Below, in pieces: positions 11,561 through 22,442 of a stretch of 64,000 bases of DNA. The DNA comes from Tragulus kanchil (lineage: Eukaryota; Chordata; Mammalia; Artiodactyla; Tragulidae), in NCBI GenBank assembly GCA_022376925.1, contig JAIOJX010000032.1, forward strand, positions 99,254,794 through 99,318,793, written 5' to 3'. Below the pieces are notes generated by a model, which saw only the letters and a program-made list of their open reading frames with translations, searched no databases and was not told the DNA's origin. The number at the start of each line of letters is the position of its first letter. Position 1 is the stretch's first letter. A program made the position numbers and the translations under genes.

Positions 11561-11639
11561 TATGGCTCTTTGTATTTTCCCTTGGTATCTCAGATGACAA
11601 AATTATTTTGTGTATGTATACAGTGTGTTTATGTGTGTC

Positions 11640-11757
11640 TTTGTGTATTATTGTGTGATTAATGTGTATCTTCTCCACTAGAATATGAATCTTGTCCCCT
11701 AACATAATCCCTGGCACAGAGTAAGTTCTTGGTGAGTATTTATTGAATGAACGGTTG
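11640..11757 (-). repeat. L2 3' fragment
   Basis: The order 'ctccactagaatatgaa', 'atccctggcacagagtaag', 'gagtatttattgaatgaac' matches the L2 3' end in reverse. Confidence 0.65.
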
Positions 11758-12011
11758 GAAAAAGAAAAGAGATACGGTCAAGATAAAAAGAGTAAAGGCA
11801 GATGGTTAAGATATGCGAACTTCCAGGTAGAGGATAAATAAATGCTAGGGCTATAATGTACAGAGGAGGATGATAATTAAGAATATGGTATCATGTATTT
11901 GAAAGTTGAAAAGAGCAAATTTGAAAAGTTTTTGTCCAAGAAAAACAAATGTCTTAACTATGTGAAATGATGAAAGTTAATCAAACTTACCATGATAACA
12001 GTTTTGCTGTA

Positions 12012-12045
12012 TATATCTATATCTATCTATCTATCTATCTATATA
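12012..12045. repeat. (CTAT)n microsatellite
   Basis: Several perfect tetranucleotide CTAT units flanked by TATATCTA variants. Probably polymorphic in length. Confidence 0.85.
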
Positions 12046-12097
12046 TTAGAGCATCATGTTGAATACCTAGAACTAAGATAGTGTTGTATGTCCATTA

Positions 12098-12210
12098 TTG
12101 GACAGAGAAATGGCAACTCACTCCAATGTTCTTGCCTGGAAAATTTCACAAGTAGAGGAATCTGTAGGGCTACAGTCCATGAGGTTACAAAGAATCAGAC
12201 ATGGCTAAGC
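12098..12210 (+). mobile_element. Bov-A SINE fragment nested in L1
   Basis: Contains 'aatggcaactcactccaatg', 'ttcttgcctgga', 'ggctacagtccatgagg' and 'acaaagaatcagacatgg'. It lacks the tRNA head. Imperfect direct repeats atgtcNatta at 12089-12097 and 12211-12220 flank it. Confidence 0.75.
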
Positions 12211-12250
12211 ATGTCAATTATATCTTAACAAAACTGGGAGGAAAATAATT

Positions 12251-12989
12251 AGAAGTCTAAAAATGTGTGTTTACGAACTGGCTAATTGGAGTTTTTTCCA
12301 CAGCCTTTGAGTGAAGCGGTGTTTTCGTGGTACCCAAGACCATGCACACTTTCATGAATTCACTAGGGGAACTCACAAGACTCCATATATAGTCCTATGC
12401 ACAGCTAAGACTTCTTACAGAAGTACAGCAAGGATGCACAGCTGGATCAATATGGGAAAAACTTAAGTGGAGTCTGGAAGGATCCATGTTCAGGCTTCCT
12501 AACTTCTCTCCCTCCCATGAGGAATCATCCAGAATGCATCCTATCCCAGAAGTGAAAATGCAGCTATGTTTGTTAAGATGTTTCTGGGCCAAGAAAGCTC
12601 ATTTGATATATAGTGCCCAAGGGCTTTGTTGAGGAGCTGGTCACATATGCACTCTCTGCCTAACTACAAAATTCTAGTCTCCAAGAAACAAAGCAGGTAC
12701 TGAGCATAAATCAAATTATTTGCAGTAACAGTCTAGGTACAGTGGACCAGTCTTAACAGGTATGCACCATTTTAAGAGCCAAGTTCTCAGTCGCCAGTCA
12801 AGGACTGCTCTTGCAAGTAGATCCTTTTAAAGACAGCAGCCTCTTCCCTGCACAGAGGCCTAGATCATTTTTTTTTTCATATGTGGAGGGAGATACACAT
12901 AGTCACATCCATGTTCATACATGAATCAATACCTATGTAAGAGATACTATAATATTTAGTGAAGCAATGAAGAGGGCCAAATTTGATCT
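12251..12989. other. Unique sequence, nothing recognised
   Basis: No repeat family or coding pattern that I can name; T run at about 12870. Confidence 0.4.
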
Positions 12990-13145
12990 TCAGCTGCCTC
13001 AGTTTAACTCCTGGCTATACTTACTGTGTTGCTTTGGGCATGTTTCTTTACCTATCTGTGCCTTTCACCCATGTGTAAAGATGGGAAAAGTAATATAGCT
13101 ATCTTGTAGTATTGCTGCCATGACAAATGAGATCCAGCAGTCATT
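12990..13145 (+). repeat. MIR fragment
   Basis: The series 'actcctggctatacttac', 'tgctttgggcatgtttcttt', 'tctgtgcctttca', 'gtaaagatgggaaaagtaat' and a closing 'atgagat' fits a near-full MIR. 13146-13840 holds a possible reverse MIR scrap near 13190-13250 and otherwise nothing recognised. Confidence 0.65.
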
Positions 13146-13844
13146 CAACAACACGTGAGAAGGGAGTAAGTACCCATTAACTCATGGATGGTGTCATCCT
13201 TATTGTTCTCATTATTATTCAGAAGTTGCCCAAGGTTTCATGGTCCTTCTAAGTTCAGTGAGTGTGAACTGGGTGACTGAATGACTGAAAGGAATAAGTC
13301 ATCTGGCTTTTAATATTGTCTCTCCCAGTCACATACATTGTAACAGTGAGCATGTTTGTTCCTCTCCCTCATTTCAGTTTGCTCATCTTCACTGTTAACA
13401 TGCTGGTCCTTGTCTGTCCAGTTCCCACAGCATAGCAGGAGAGAATGCGGAGAAAGTAGGGTAGAGCAGAGCTTGATGGGTAGAGGAAGCTAGATTGATG
13501 GTAGGGTAGAGCAGAGGTGGAGGAAGCTAAAGAATGTAAGCCTCTTCTGCGTTTACACATGTAGCAATTTTATTATGGCAATAATAAAACAGAGCAACTG
13601 CAGCTGTAGTATTACTACTTGTACTAGAAATAAATCTTACCAAGGACTACCAGACCTTCAGCTGGGATGGGAATCTCTAGGTGGAAGAGGCTAGGTTGAA
13701 CAAATAGATAAAAGAGAGAGGGAATGAGAGAGAGTAAGCAACCGTGAGACTGTCTTTTCATATTCAGCTTCTGCAATCTAGCACAGTCTCTGTTATCTGG
13801 CAAGAAGTTCTCAGTGAATGTTTGTTGCCGAATAAAATGAATAC

Positions 13845-13950
13845 TGGAAATTCCCTGGCAGTCCAGTTAAGACTCTGCGCTTTCACCGTAGGAGGTGTGT
13901 GTTCAATCCCTGGGCTGGGAACTAAGATCCAACTGTCAAAAAATGAATCC
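13845..13950 (+). mobile_element. CHR-2-like short tRNA SINE
   Basis: 'aattccctggcagtccagtt', 'aagactctgcgctttcac', 'gtgttcaatccctggg' and 'ggaactaagatcc' match the short tRNA-derived CHR-2 type. Its downstream body is missing. Confidence 0.7.
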
Positions 13951-14049
13951 TATCAGTTGAAGGTACTATTACTCATAAGAGAACCAGTGACTGAGTGCCT
14001 ACGATCTACAAAGAACTTTGTGCATTGAGTTTTTGCAGCATGATAGCAC

Positions 14050-14141
14050 TCATATGCAGCGTCCCAGGCTCAGCAGTAAAAAAAATCTGCCTGCTGACAC
14101 AGAAAATGCGGGTTCAGTTTCCGCATCAAAAAGATCCCCTG
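14050..14141 (+). mobile_element. Bov-tA SINE, left half
   Basis: tRNA-like head with 'ctcagcagtaaaaaaa', 'tctgcctgctgacacag' and 'gggttcagtttc'. It is interrupted at 14141 by a CHR SINE and continues at 14431. Confidence 0.75.
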
Positions 14142-14430
14142 GGGCTTCCCTGGTGGTCCAGTGTGTGAGGACACCACCTTGCAGCGCAGCGGGCGCCGGT
14201 TCGATCCCTGGCCTGGGAAGATCCCACATGCGGCAGAGCAGCTGGACCGATGTGTCCAATTACCGAGCCAGAGCTCTGGAGCACCTGCGCCCAGAGCTGG
14301 TGCTCTGTAGTGACAGAGGCCGCTGCGATGGGAGGCCCACACGGGCCAAAGAACAAAAAAGATGGATGAAAATGGATAAATGAAAGATCAATAGAAGTAG
14401 CCAAAAATAATAAATAAAAAATTTAAAAAG
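14142..14430 (+). mobile_element. CHR-type SINE nested in Bov-tA
   Basis: Head 'ggcttccctggtggtccag', B-box-like 'ggttcgatccctgg', body 'gatcccacatgcggcagagc' and tail 'ggatgaaaatggataaatg' then A-rich. The flanks aaaaagatcccctg (14128-14141) and aaaaaggatcccctg (14425-14439) are the target-site duplication, formed inside the Bov-tA. The several open frames over it (14018-14404, both strands) are spurious. Confidence 0.85.
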
Positions 14431-14570
14431 GATCCCCTGAAGAAGAGAATGGCAACCCAGTCCAGTATTCTTGCCTGGAGAATCCCATGGACAGAGGAGC
14501 CTGGCAGGCTACAGTCCATGGGGCACAAAGAGTCAGTCACAATTTAGTGACTAAACTGTACTAGCAGCAG
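14431..14570 (+). mobile_element. Bov-tA SINE, right half
   Basis: Resumes with 'gatcccctgaagaagagaat', then 'ggcaacccagtccagtattc', 'cagaggagcctggcaggcta' and 'cacaaagagtcagtcac'. The part from 14451 on is repeated in a damaged form at 15575. Confidence 0.85.
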
Positions 14571-16696
14571 GCATTATTCTACTAATCTTATGCAGAAAGA
14601 TGGGGGTCCTGTGACCTAAAAATCAGAAGGCAGTGGGGGATTGAGCCCAAATCCAAGCTCCGTTCTGTGAGGCTTTAAAGCCACAAGATACTCTCAACTA
14701 TCTAATGCTGAAATTACCATGATTTAAAAAATTTTTGTAGTATTTTATTTTGCTTTTACATAGTTTTGTTGTGTTCAGTTCTATATAATCCCAACTCCAT
14801 TTTAGGCATATCTTGGATCCATCCCATCTGCATGATTTTTATACTTCATTTTTCCTAAGTGAAATTCTTAAAAATGCTAATAAAATTGCTAGTCAGTCAC
14901 CAAACACAGCTTTACCACTCACTTTATAAAGTGTTCATACAAGTTGCTGAGAGCAGAGCAAGGCTTACTGCAGACACTGTAAGTGGACCTCTTGCCTGTC
15001 GTTTAAGGCTCTCATACTAACAAGGTTATTACCTGAGGGGAGGGGGAAGTTGGGGAAAAAAAATGAAACATTTATTAAATTATCCAAAAGAGCGCTCTGC
15101 TAGGCTTCCTTAGCATGTGCTTTCAAGGTGATAGATTAAGTGAAATAAAATTATTGAATTGAGAAGCCATTTATTACAAGGGAATTTCAGGAAACCAGAA
15201 TGCTTTTTATAATATTACCGCCAGAGCTGCCTATTAATGAAAGTTATGTGTTCCACAGCGTTATTGAAACCTCTGGTTTGTCATCCTTTCCCCACAGCCT
15301 CGTTTCTAAAGGTGCAAAAACTTATAATTTACAACTTCTGGCATAATTGGAAAGTTAATTAGTTTTCCTCAGACTTCACCTGCTTTATTTTAACCACTAT
15401 TTCCATAGCCTTTGTTTTCCCCGATTGTTACTTATGTCAGAATTTTGATACATGTTTGTCTCTGCATATCCTTGCTGTCATTTGAAATATAAGATGACTC
15501 AGTGTATTAGCCAAGTCAGTTTCTGCCAGCAGACATGGCTGCATCCATTTTTGTCTCACTTTTTCCTTTGACTTGGCAACCCAGTCCAGCTTGCCTGGAG
15601 AATCCCATGGACAGGGGCCTGGCAGGCTACAGTCCATGGGGCACAAAGAGTCAGTCACAATTTAGTGACTAAACTGTACTAGCAGCAGGCATTATTCTAC
15701 TAATCTTATGCAGAAAGATGGGGGTCCTGTGACCTAAAAATCAGAAGGCAGTGGGGGATTGAGCCCAAATCCAAGCTCCGTTCTGTGAGGCTTTAAAGCC
15801 ACAAGATACTCTCAACTATCTAATGCTGAAATTACCATGATTTAAAAAATTTTTGTAGTATTTTATTTTGCTTTTACATAGTTTTGTTGTGTTCAGTTCT
15901 ATATAATCCCAACTCCATTTTAGGCATATCTTGGATCCATCCCATCTGCATGATTTTTATACTTCATTTTTCCTAAGTGAAATTCTTAAAAATGCTAATA
16001 AAATTGCTAGTCAGTCACCAAACACAGCTTTACCACTCACTTTATAAAGTGTTCATACAAGTTGCTGAGAGCAGAGCAAGGCTTACTGCAGACACTGTAA
16101 GTGGACCTCTTGCCTGTCGTTTAAGGCTCTCATACTAACAAGGTTATTACCTGAGGGGAGGGGGAAGTTGGGGAAAAAAAATGAAACATTTATTAAATTA
16201 TCCAAAAGAGCGCTCTGCTAGGCTTCCTTAGCATGTGCTTTCAAGGTGATAGATTAAGTGAAATAAAATTATTGAATTGAGAAGCCATTTATTACAAGGG
16301 AATTTCAGGAAACCAGAATGCTTTTTATAATATTACCGCCAGAGCTGCCTATTAATGAAAGTTATGTGTTCCACAGCGTTATTGAAACCTCTGGTTTGTC
16401 ATCCTTTCCCCACAGCCTCGTTTCTAAAGGTGCAAAAACTTATAATTTACAACTTCTGGCATAATTGGAAAGTTAATTAGTTTTCCTCAGACTTCACCTG
16501 CTTTATTTTAACCACTATTTCCATAGCCTTTGTTTTCCCCGATTGTTACTTATGTCAGAATTTTGATACATGTTTGTCTCTGCATATCCTTGCTGTCATT
16601 TGAAATATAAGATGACTCAGTGTATTAGCCAAGTCAGTTTCTGCCAGCAGACATGGCTGCATCCATTTTTCTTGTCTCACTTTTTTCCTTTGACTT
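14451..16696. repeat. Direct tandem duplication D (unit about 1.12 kb)
   Basis: 14451-15574 is followed directly by 15575-16696. The first 50 bases of copy 2 lack six bases of the SINE ('tatt' and two more) and the last 35 bases of copy 1 lack four bases, while about 1 kb between is essentially identical. Damage on both sides of one join is what error-prone sequence ends give. Confidence 0.93.
15000..15430. other. Repeat-free AT-rich block, candidate regulatory DNA (copy at 16118-16548)
   Basis: No repeat motifs. Contains attaatga, ttaattagt and similar homeodomain-type cores between 15110 and 15370. Present twice only because of duplication D. Function is a guess from composition. Confidence 0.22.
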
Positions 16697-16904
16697 GATT
16701 CCAATACCTCAGTCAACGGGCTTTTGTTGAGCCCATCCTATGTGCTATGGTTGGAAAAGGGGAGGAAGTGGAGCTCAAGGAAGAAGGAATGAAGGCCCAT
16801 CTCTGATTCCCAGGATTGCTGGGACGATAAGAAGAAATGCCTCAGAAGAAAATTCATAAAAATGGCTATTTTTGAAATGACTGTGAAAAAGTATGTGTTT
16901 TGAA

Positions 16905-17030
16905 GTCAAATGTCTATAGAACTGTGAGAACATCAGCCAAGTAGTAAACGTCTCTCAGCCTCAGTTTCTTCTCTGTGATGGAGATAGTCATACCTACATC
17001 ACTGGAATGTTGTAACACCTAAAGATAATG
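16905..17030 (+). repeat. MIR fragment
   Basis: 'gtctctcagcctcagtttc', 'ttctctgtgatggagatagt' and 'catacctacatcactgga' follow the MIR core order. Confidence 0.6.
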
Positions 17031-17261
17031 CAAATGAGGGCCTGGCCTGAGGCCTGGGAAAAGGCAAGCTCCTGGGACTTGTCAGTGACTCCTCCTTCTC
17101 TATTTCCTTGTCCCCAGTTGAGTGCCCACCTTATGTTACCTACAAGCAGACCAAAGGAGTGCCTAGAGAAGCAAGCTCTGTGCATTACAGGAAAGTCAGG
17201 AAAGCTGGAAGGCATGAGTTTGGAACTGGACCTTAACATATTAAAAAGACTTAAGTCATTG

Positions 17262-17287
17262 ACATCATCATCATCATCATCATCAAA
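17262..17287. repeat. (ATC)n microsatellite
   Basis: About eight consecutive ATC units. Codes serine runs in a spurious frame only. Confidence 0.85.
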
Positions 17288-17350
17288 ACTGAAGGAAGAA
17301 GAAAAGAAAAAACAGAATAGCTATTAATTATTGAGCACTCAATATTGCCT

Positions 17351-17565
17351 CTGTGTGTGTGTGTGTGTGCGCTCAGTTGGCTCAGTTATGTCCAATTTTT
17401 TGTGACCCCATGGGCTGTAGCATGGACTGGGACCTGCGAGAGCCTACCAGACTCTTCTGTCCATGTGAGTTTCCTCCTCCAGGGGATCTTCCTGATCCAG
17501 GAATCTAACCTGTGTCTCCAGCATTGGCAGGTGGATTCTTTACCACTGAGTCACCTGGGAAGCCC
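17351..17565 (-). mobile_element. Bov-tA SINE with (TG)n tail
   Basis: Reverse Bov-tA: (TG)n tail at 17351-17369, then 'ctcagttatgtccaa', 'gaccccatgggctgtagc', 'tcctccaggggatcttcc', 'gcattggcaggtggattc' and terminal 'cacctgggaagccc'. Flanking 'aatattgcct' (17341) and 'aaatatcgcct' (17566) look like the target-site duplication. Confidence 0.87.
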
Positions 17566-17999
17566 AAATATCGCCTGACACTATGCTAAACACTTTTCAA
17601 CCTTGTGTGATTTATTTTTCCCCAAAAAACTCAATGAGATGGATGTCACTATTTTCCCTGTTTTTGAAGATTAAGTAATCCATCCAGAAAGTTTCATTAC
17701 CTGTGACCACAGAATGGCTACGCTGGAGCCACACTGGACTTCAAGCATAAGTAGGTTGAACTGCAAAGCTAAGGTTGAACTGCCTCTTGAACTCTCCTTA
17801 GCACAGACTCTCACCTCTTTTGTTGACTTTTTCTCTTGACTGCTGGGACCTGGGTGGTATTCTATGGTAGAAGGTCCCATCAGCAATGACTGAAGCCATC
17901 CTTCATCCTGATGTGGGTGTGGTATCCTAGGAGAAGGGTAAATTATGAAGGGGAAACAGGCAGAAATGTTACACACACACAAAGAATCAAAATCTGAAT

Positions 18000-18240
18000 C
18001 TGGCCTTTGGCAGCATTAATTTTTCTCTCCGTAACTTATCTAAGATTTAGCTAGTCTTATATTAAACAATAAGGAGTTACCATGGCAACCTCATTGCCAT
18101 GTAATAACACATCCTTCCCAACTGTAAAATCAAAGCCAGAGAAGCAAATAGAAACCATCAAATTACCAAATAGCCATCTTCTCCATCTCTCTTTTTCCTT
18201 CATAGAACGATTATTGATTACTTTCTTTATTGCAGGTCAG
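18000..18240. other. Repeat-free block with RFX-like X-box (copy at 19108-19348)
   Basis: AT-rich, repeat-free sequence around a near-palindromic X-box, with SOX-like aacaat next to it (18065) and homeodomain cores at 18210-18220. Candidate enhancer by composition only. Confidence 0.3.
18076..18089. promoter_or_regulatory. RFX-type X-box
   Basis: gttaccatggcaac matches the RFX-family consensus GTNRCC-(0-3N)-RGYAAC on both strands. The duplicate lies at 19184-19197. RFX sites are found in ciliary and MHC class II gene control, but no gene is visible nearby. Chance occurrence is possible. Confidence 0.45.
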
Positions 18241-19839
18241 TGACACTATTCCTGGTTTTCTACCCTTCCTCCTTTCTGTTGCCCTTTCTGTGAACAAGGA
18301 GGGTCTGAAGAGGAGCCCTGGGCGAGTGCCTCCAGTCCTCGGAGGGGCAGCACAGCCCTTATTCCAGGAGGACAAAGCTTGCCTCCGTGCCATCTCCTGC
18401 CAGCTGCTGCCAGTGTTGCCCTGGGGGCATTTATTTCTCTTGCTGGCTGCAGAAATGCTTGATTAACCCCATGCTCTTGCCGCATCTGCTCCGACTCCTT
18501 CTGGCTGTGTCTCTTTACCTTCTGGCAGAAATTCGTTGTCCATGTTGGAGCCCTGGGCAGCCGTGTCTGCAGCAGATGTTCCCTCCTGGTGCACAGACTA
18601 GGGAGACTTGCTCCTCAACCCGACCTACCCCACCCCTGCCACTGCTTCTGCATACCTTCCCTGCTTTTTCCCTTTCTGTTTCTTGGTGAATTCCTAGTTT
18701 CCCTTCAGCATTCAGGTAGAAGTCAGGCATTACTTCTACCAAGAAGCTTTCCCTACTGTTTTCATCTTGGATGAGTCGCCTCACCTCTGATATTTGGCAG
18801 GTTCCATTTATTGACCACAGAATGGCTACGCTGGAGCCACACTGGACTTCAAGCATAAGTAGGTTGAACTGCAAAGCTAAGGTTGAACTGCCTCTTGAAC
18901 TCTCCTTAGCACAGACTCTCACCTCTTTTGTTGACTTTTTCTCTTGACTGCTGGGACCTGGGTGGTATTCTATGGTAGAAGGTCCCATCAGCAATGACTG
19001 AAGCCATCCTTCATCCTGATGTGGGTGTGGTATCCTAGGAGAAGGGTAAATTATGAAGGGGAAACAGGCAGAAATGTTACACACACACAAAGAATCAAAA
19101 TCTGAATCTGGCCTTTCGCAGCTTTAATTTTTCTCTCCGTAACTTATCTAAGATTTAGCTAGTCTTATATTAAACAATAAGGAGTTACCATGGCAACCTC
19201 ATTGCCATGTAATAACACATCCTTCCCAACTGTAAAATCAAAGCCAGAGAAGCAAATAGAAACCATCAAATTACCAAATAGCCATCTTCTCCATCTCTCT
19301 TTTTCCTTCATAGAACGATTATTGATTACTTTCTTTATTGCAGGTCAGTGACACTATTCCTGGTTTTCTACCCTTCCTCCTTTCTGTTGCCCTTTCTGTG
19401 AACAAGGAGGGTCTGAAGAGGAGCCCTGGGCGAGTGCCTCCAGTCCTCGGAGGGGCAGCACAGCCCTTATTCCAGGAGGACAAAGCTTGCCTCCGTGCCA
19501 TCTCCTGCCAGCTGCTGCCAGTGTTGCCCTGGGGGCATTTATTTCTCTTGCTGGCTGCAGAAATGCTTGATTAACCCCATGCTCTTGCCGCATCTGCTCC
19601 GACTCCTTCTGGCTGTGTCTCTTTACCTTCTGGCAGAAATTCGTTGTCCATGTTGGAGCCCTGGGCAGCCGTGTCTGCAGCAGATGTTCCCTCCTGGTGC
19701 ACAGACTAGGGAGACTTGCTCCTCAACCCGACCTACCCCACCCCTGCCACTGCTTCTGCATACCTTCCCTGCTTTTTCCCTTTCTGTTTCTTGGTGAATT
19801 CCTAGTTTCCCTTCAGCATTCAGGTAGAAGTCAGGCATT

Positions 19840-19998
19840 ACTTCTACCAAGAAGCTTTCCCTAATGTTTTCATCTTGGATGAGTTGCCTCACCTCTGATA
19901 TTTGGCAGGTTCCATTTATTCCTGTATGTATCACATCTTCTAGCATGCCAAGCACATAGTAGGAACTCAGTAAACACCCTACTTCATTCACTTTGGAT
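19840..19998 (-). repeat. L2 3' end
   Basis: 'ccaagaagctttccctaatg', 'tcctgtatgtatcacatc' and 'ccaagcacatagtaggaact' 'cagtaaac' give the typical reverse L2 series. The first half also exists at the end of duplication E copy 1 (about 18735-18811). Confidence 0.6.
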
Positions 19999-19999
19999 G

Positions 20000-20294
20000 G
20001 CATGAGACTGTTTATTGGCACCAATCTTTGGGCAGTTAATCAGATTGACTGGTTCTTCGTTTTCTTCTAAGATTTTCACATGTGAATAAAAGTAGATGGG
20101 CTGAGAAGCAAGTTTGGTTTATCTGGTGTATCTCTAGCAAATCACATCTTTTTAATTTCATGCATCGATGGAATGATATGTCATGCCTATTACAGGGCGA
20201 CAGCTTGCTACCTTGTATAACTCAACATGCTGATGCAGCTGGGCATGTGAAATTATTCCAAGAGCAAGTCAGAACCAGGAAATAAGAAATGGTA
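20000..20294. other. Unique sequence, nothing recognised
   Basis: Bridges duplications E and F. No repeat family seen. Confidence 0.35.
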
Positions 20295-22442
20295 CCAAGT
20301 TTCCCAAGATGGTGTTTCTTTACCATCCACCTGTGACCTCATCTGCTATGGGACCTGACCTGAACAGCATTCCCACATTAGCTCAATGAAGGGCAATTAT
20401 GTTTTTACTCGACACCTGGTCCTAGGAGCAAAATGGCTAAGGAGAAAATTTATTCTTATTGGGGACCAAATGGTCACTTACTCAGTCAACAAACATTCAC
20501 TGAGGACCTCAATAATTGTTTGTCCCATAGTCAGTGAGGAAGTGAACAGAAGAATGAAGTCTGTCTCCATCCTCCAGTCCAACATCTGCCCCGCTGCCAG
20601 GTCTGTTAGTCTAGCACCCACTCAAGGCACCCTCTCCATGGCATAAACACTTGTGATGACACTGCATCTTTTACAGAATAAAATCCAAAGGTCTCAACTC
20701 AATGACGCAATCAGATACTTCTACCACCTATTGAGATGCCCAAAAAGTTCATTGCAGAGTTTTCCTTACCAGCTTATGGAAACACCCGAAAAACTCTTTG
20801 GCCAACCCTGTAGCCTCAGTTCTTCCCATCGTACCCTTGCTCCTTCCTCAGCATAGCCCTGCCTTCTCTGATGTTCTCATTTATTGCTCTGTACTGGATA
20901 GACAAAACTCTCCTGAAGAGTAATGTTCTTGAATTTGAGAGTTGACAAAGTAAGTTCCCCTTCACCATCCAAAATTTACTTTCTCAAGCTGAATGAACAT
21001 CTCCAGATATGGTGGAGATGTGAGAACTTCCCTTCTCATCAAGCTTGGGGACCTAAGCTCTAACTCAGCCTGGGATTCTTAGAAGCCAGGTGTTTGGTTG
21101 GGAGTTGGAATGAGACAGAACAGCATAGCATAGAATTGGAAGGAACTTGCATGAAACTGAGCCAGCTCCTCCATGTTACTTCTGAGGAAGCTGAGACCTA
21201 GAATACTTAAGTGCCTCATCTGAGGTCATGGGGTTCAGTGGCAACAAGAACACTAATCCCAGGAGAGAGCTTTGCCCAGTCCATTCCAGTTGATACCTGA
21301 GTCCATCGGGGTTTTGGCTACTTGTCAGCTTGAGGTCAGCCATGTTCTTCTAAATTTTCCCAGGAAGGTAAAGGGCCAAGTTTCCCAAGATGGTGTTTCT
21401 TTACCATCCACCTGTGACCTCATCTGCTATGGGACCTGACCTGAACAGCATTCCCACATTAGCTCAATGAAGGGCAATTATGTTTTTACTCGACACCTGG
21501 TCCTAGGAGCAAAATGGCTAAGGAGAAAATTTATTCTTATTGGGGACCAAATGGTCACTTACTCAGTCAACAAACATTCACTGAGGACCTCAATAATTGT
21601 TTGTCCCATAGTCAGTGAGGAAGTGAACAGAAGAATGAAGTCTGTCTCCATCCTCCAGTCCAACATCTGCCCCGCTGCCAGGTCTGTTAGTCTAGCACCC
21701 ACTCAAGGCACCCTCTCCATGGCATAAACACTTGTGATGACACTGCATCTTTTACAGAATAAAATCCAAAGGTCTCAACTCAATGACGCAATCAGATACT
21801 TCTACCACCTATTGAGATGCCCAAAAAGTTCATTGCAGAGTTTTCCTTACCAGCTTATGGAAACACCCGAAAAACTCTTTGGCCAACCCTGTAGCCTCAG
21901 TTCTTCCCATCGTACCCTTGCTCCTTCCTCAGCATAGCCCTGCCTTCTCTGATGTTCTCATTTATTGCTCTGTACTGGATAGACAAAACTCTCCTGAAGA
22001 GTAATGTTCTTGAATTTGAGAGTTGACAAAGTAAGTTCCCCTTCACCATCCAAAATTTACTTTCTCAAGCTGAATGAACATCTCCAGATATGGTGGAGAT
22101 GTGAGAACTTCCCTTCTCATCAAGCTTGGGGACCTAAGCTCTAACTCAGCCTGGGATTCTTAGAAGCCAGGTGTTTGGTTGGGAGTTGGAATGAGACAGA
22201 ACAGCATAGCATAGAATTGGAAGGAACTTGCATGAAACTGAGCCAGCTCCTCCATGTTACTTCTGAGGAAGCTGAGACCTAGAATACTTAAGTGCCTCAT
22301 CTGAGGTCATGGGGTTCAGTGGCAACAAGAACACTAATCCCAGGAGAGAGCTTTGCCCAGTCCATTCCAGTTGATACCTGAGTCCATCGTGGAAGGTACT
22401 CCTTTAGGCTACTTGTCAGCTTGAGGTCAGCCATGTTCTTCT
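20295..22442. repeat. Direct tandem duplication F (unit 1081 bp)
   Basis: 20295-21375 is repeated at 21376-22442. The interior is the same, including paired frames at 20386/21467 and 20653/21734. The last 65 bases of copy 1 (21310-21375) are degraded: about ten bases are missing after 'gtccatcg', and the sequence after 'gttcttct' no longer follows copy 2. Confidence 0.93.
20731..20810. mobile_element. Mariner-type MITE (80 bp), copy at 21812-21891
   Basis: Two inverted arms and almost no spacer. The left arm is 'tgcccaaaaagttcattg...'; the right arm, reversed, reads 'gggttggccaaagagttttt'. It is flanked by TA on both sides (20729-20730 and 20811-20812), the target of mariner/Tc1 elements. 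Too short to encode a transposase. The second copy comes from duplication F. Confidence 0.75.

Larger units (their letters stand above)
11800..12250 (+). mobile_element. Old L1M 3' end interrupted by a Bov-A SINE
   Basis: L1M 3' UTR pattern: 'gcgaacttccag', 'aatgtacag-agg', 'gtatttgaaagttg', 'aactatgtgaaatgatg', then after the SINE 'caattatatcttaac'. A (CTAT)n run at about 12012-12045 lies inside. The SINE at 12098-12210 splits the element. Confidence 0.65.
17704..19919. repeat. Direct tandem duplication E (unit 1108 bp)
   Basis: 17704-18811 is repeated at 18812-19919. A few single-base differences exist (for example near 18009 versus 19117, and near 18752 versus 19863). Open frames occur in pairs (18211/19319, 18387/19495). 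The 191-codon minus frame at 18515-19090 exists only because it crosses the artificial join. Confidence 0.93.

Noticed and set aside
18225..18240. Splice acceptor at 'ttctttattgcag' followed by an exon
   Set aside because: The acceptor-like sequence is good, but the frames after it are short, lack domains and have no matching donor that I can support.
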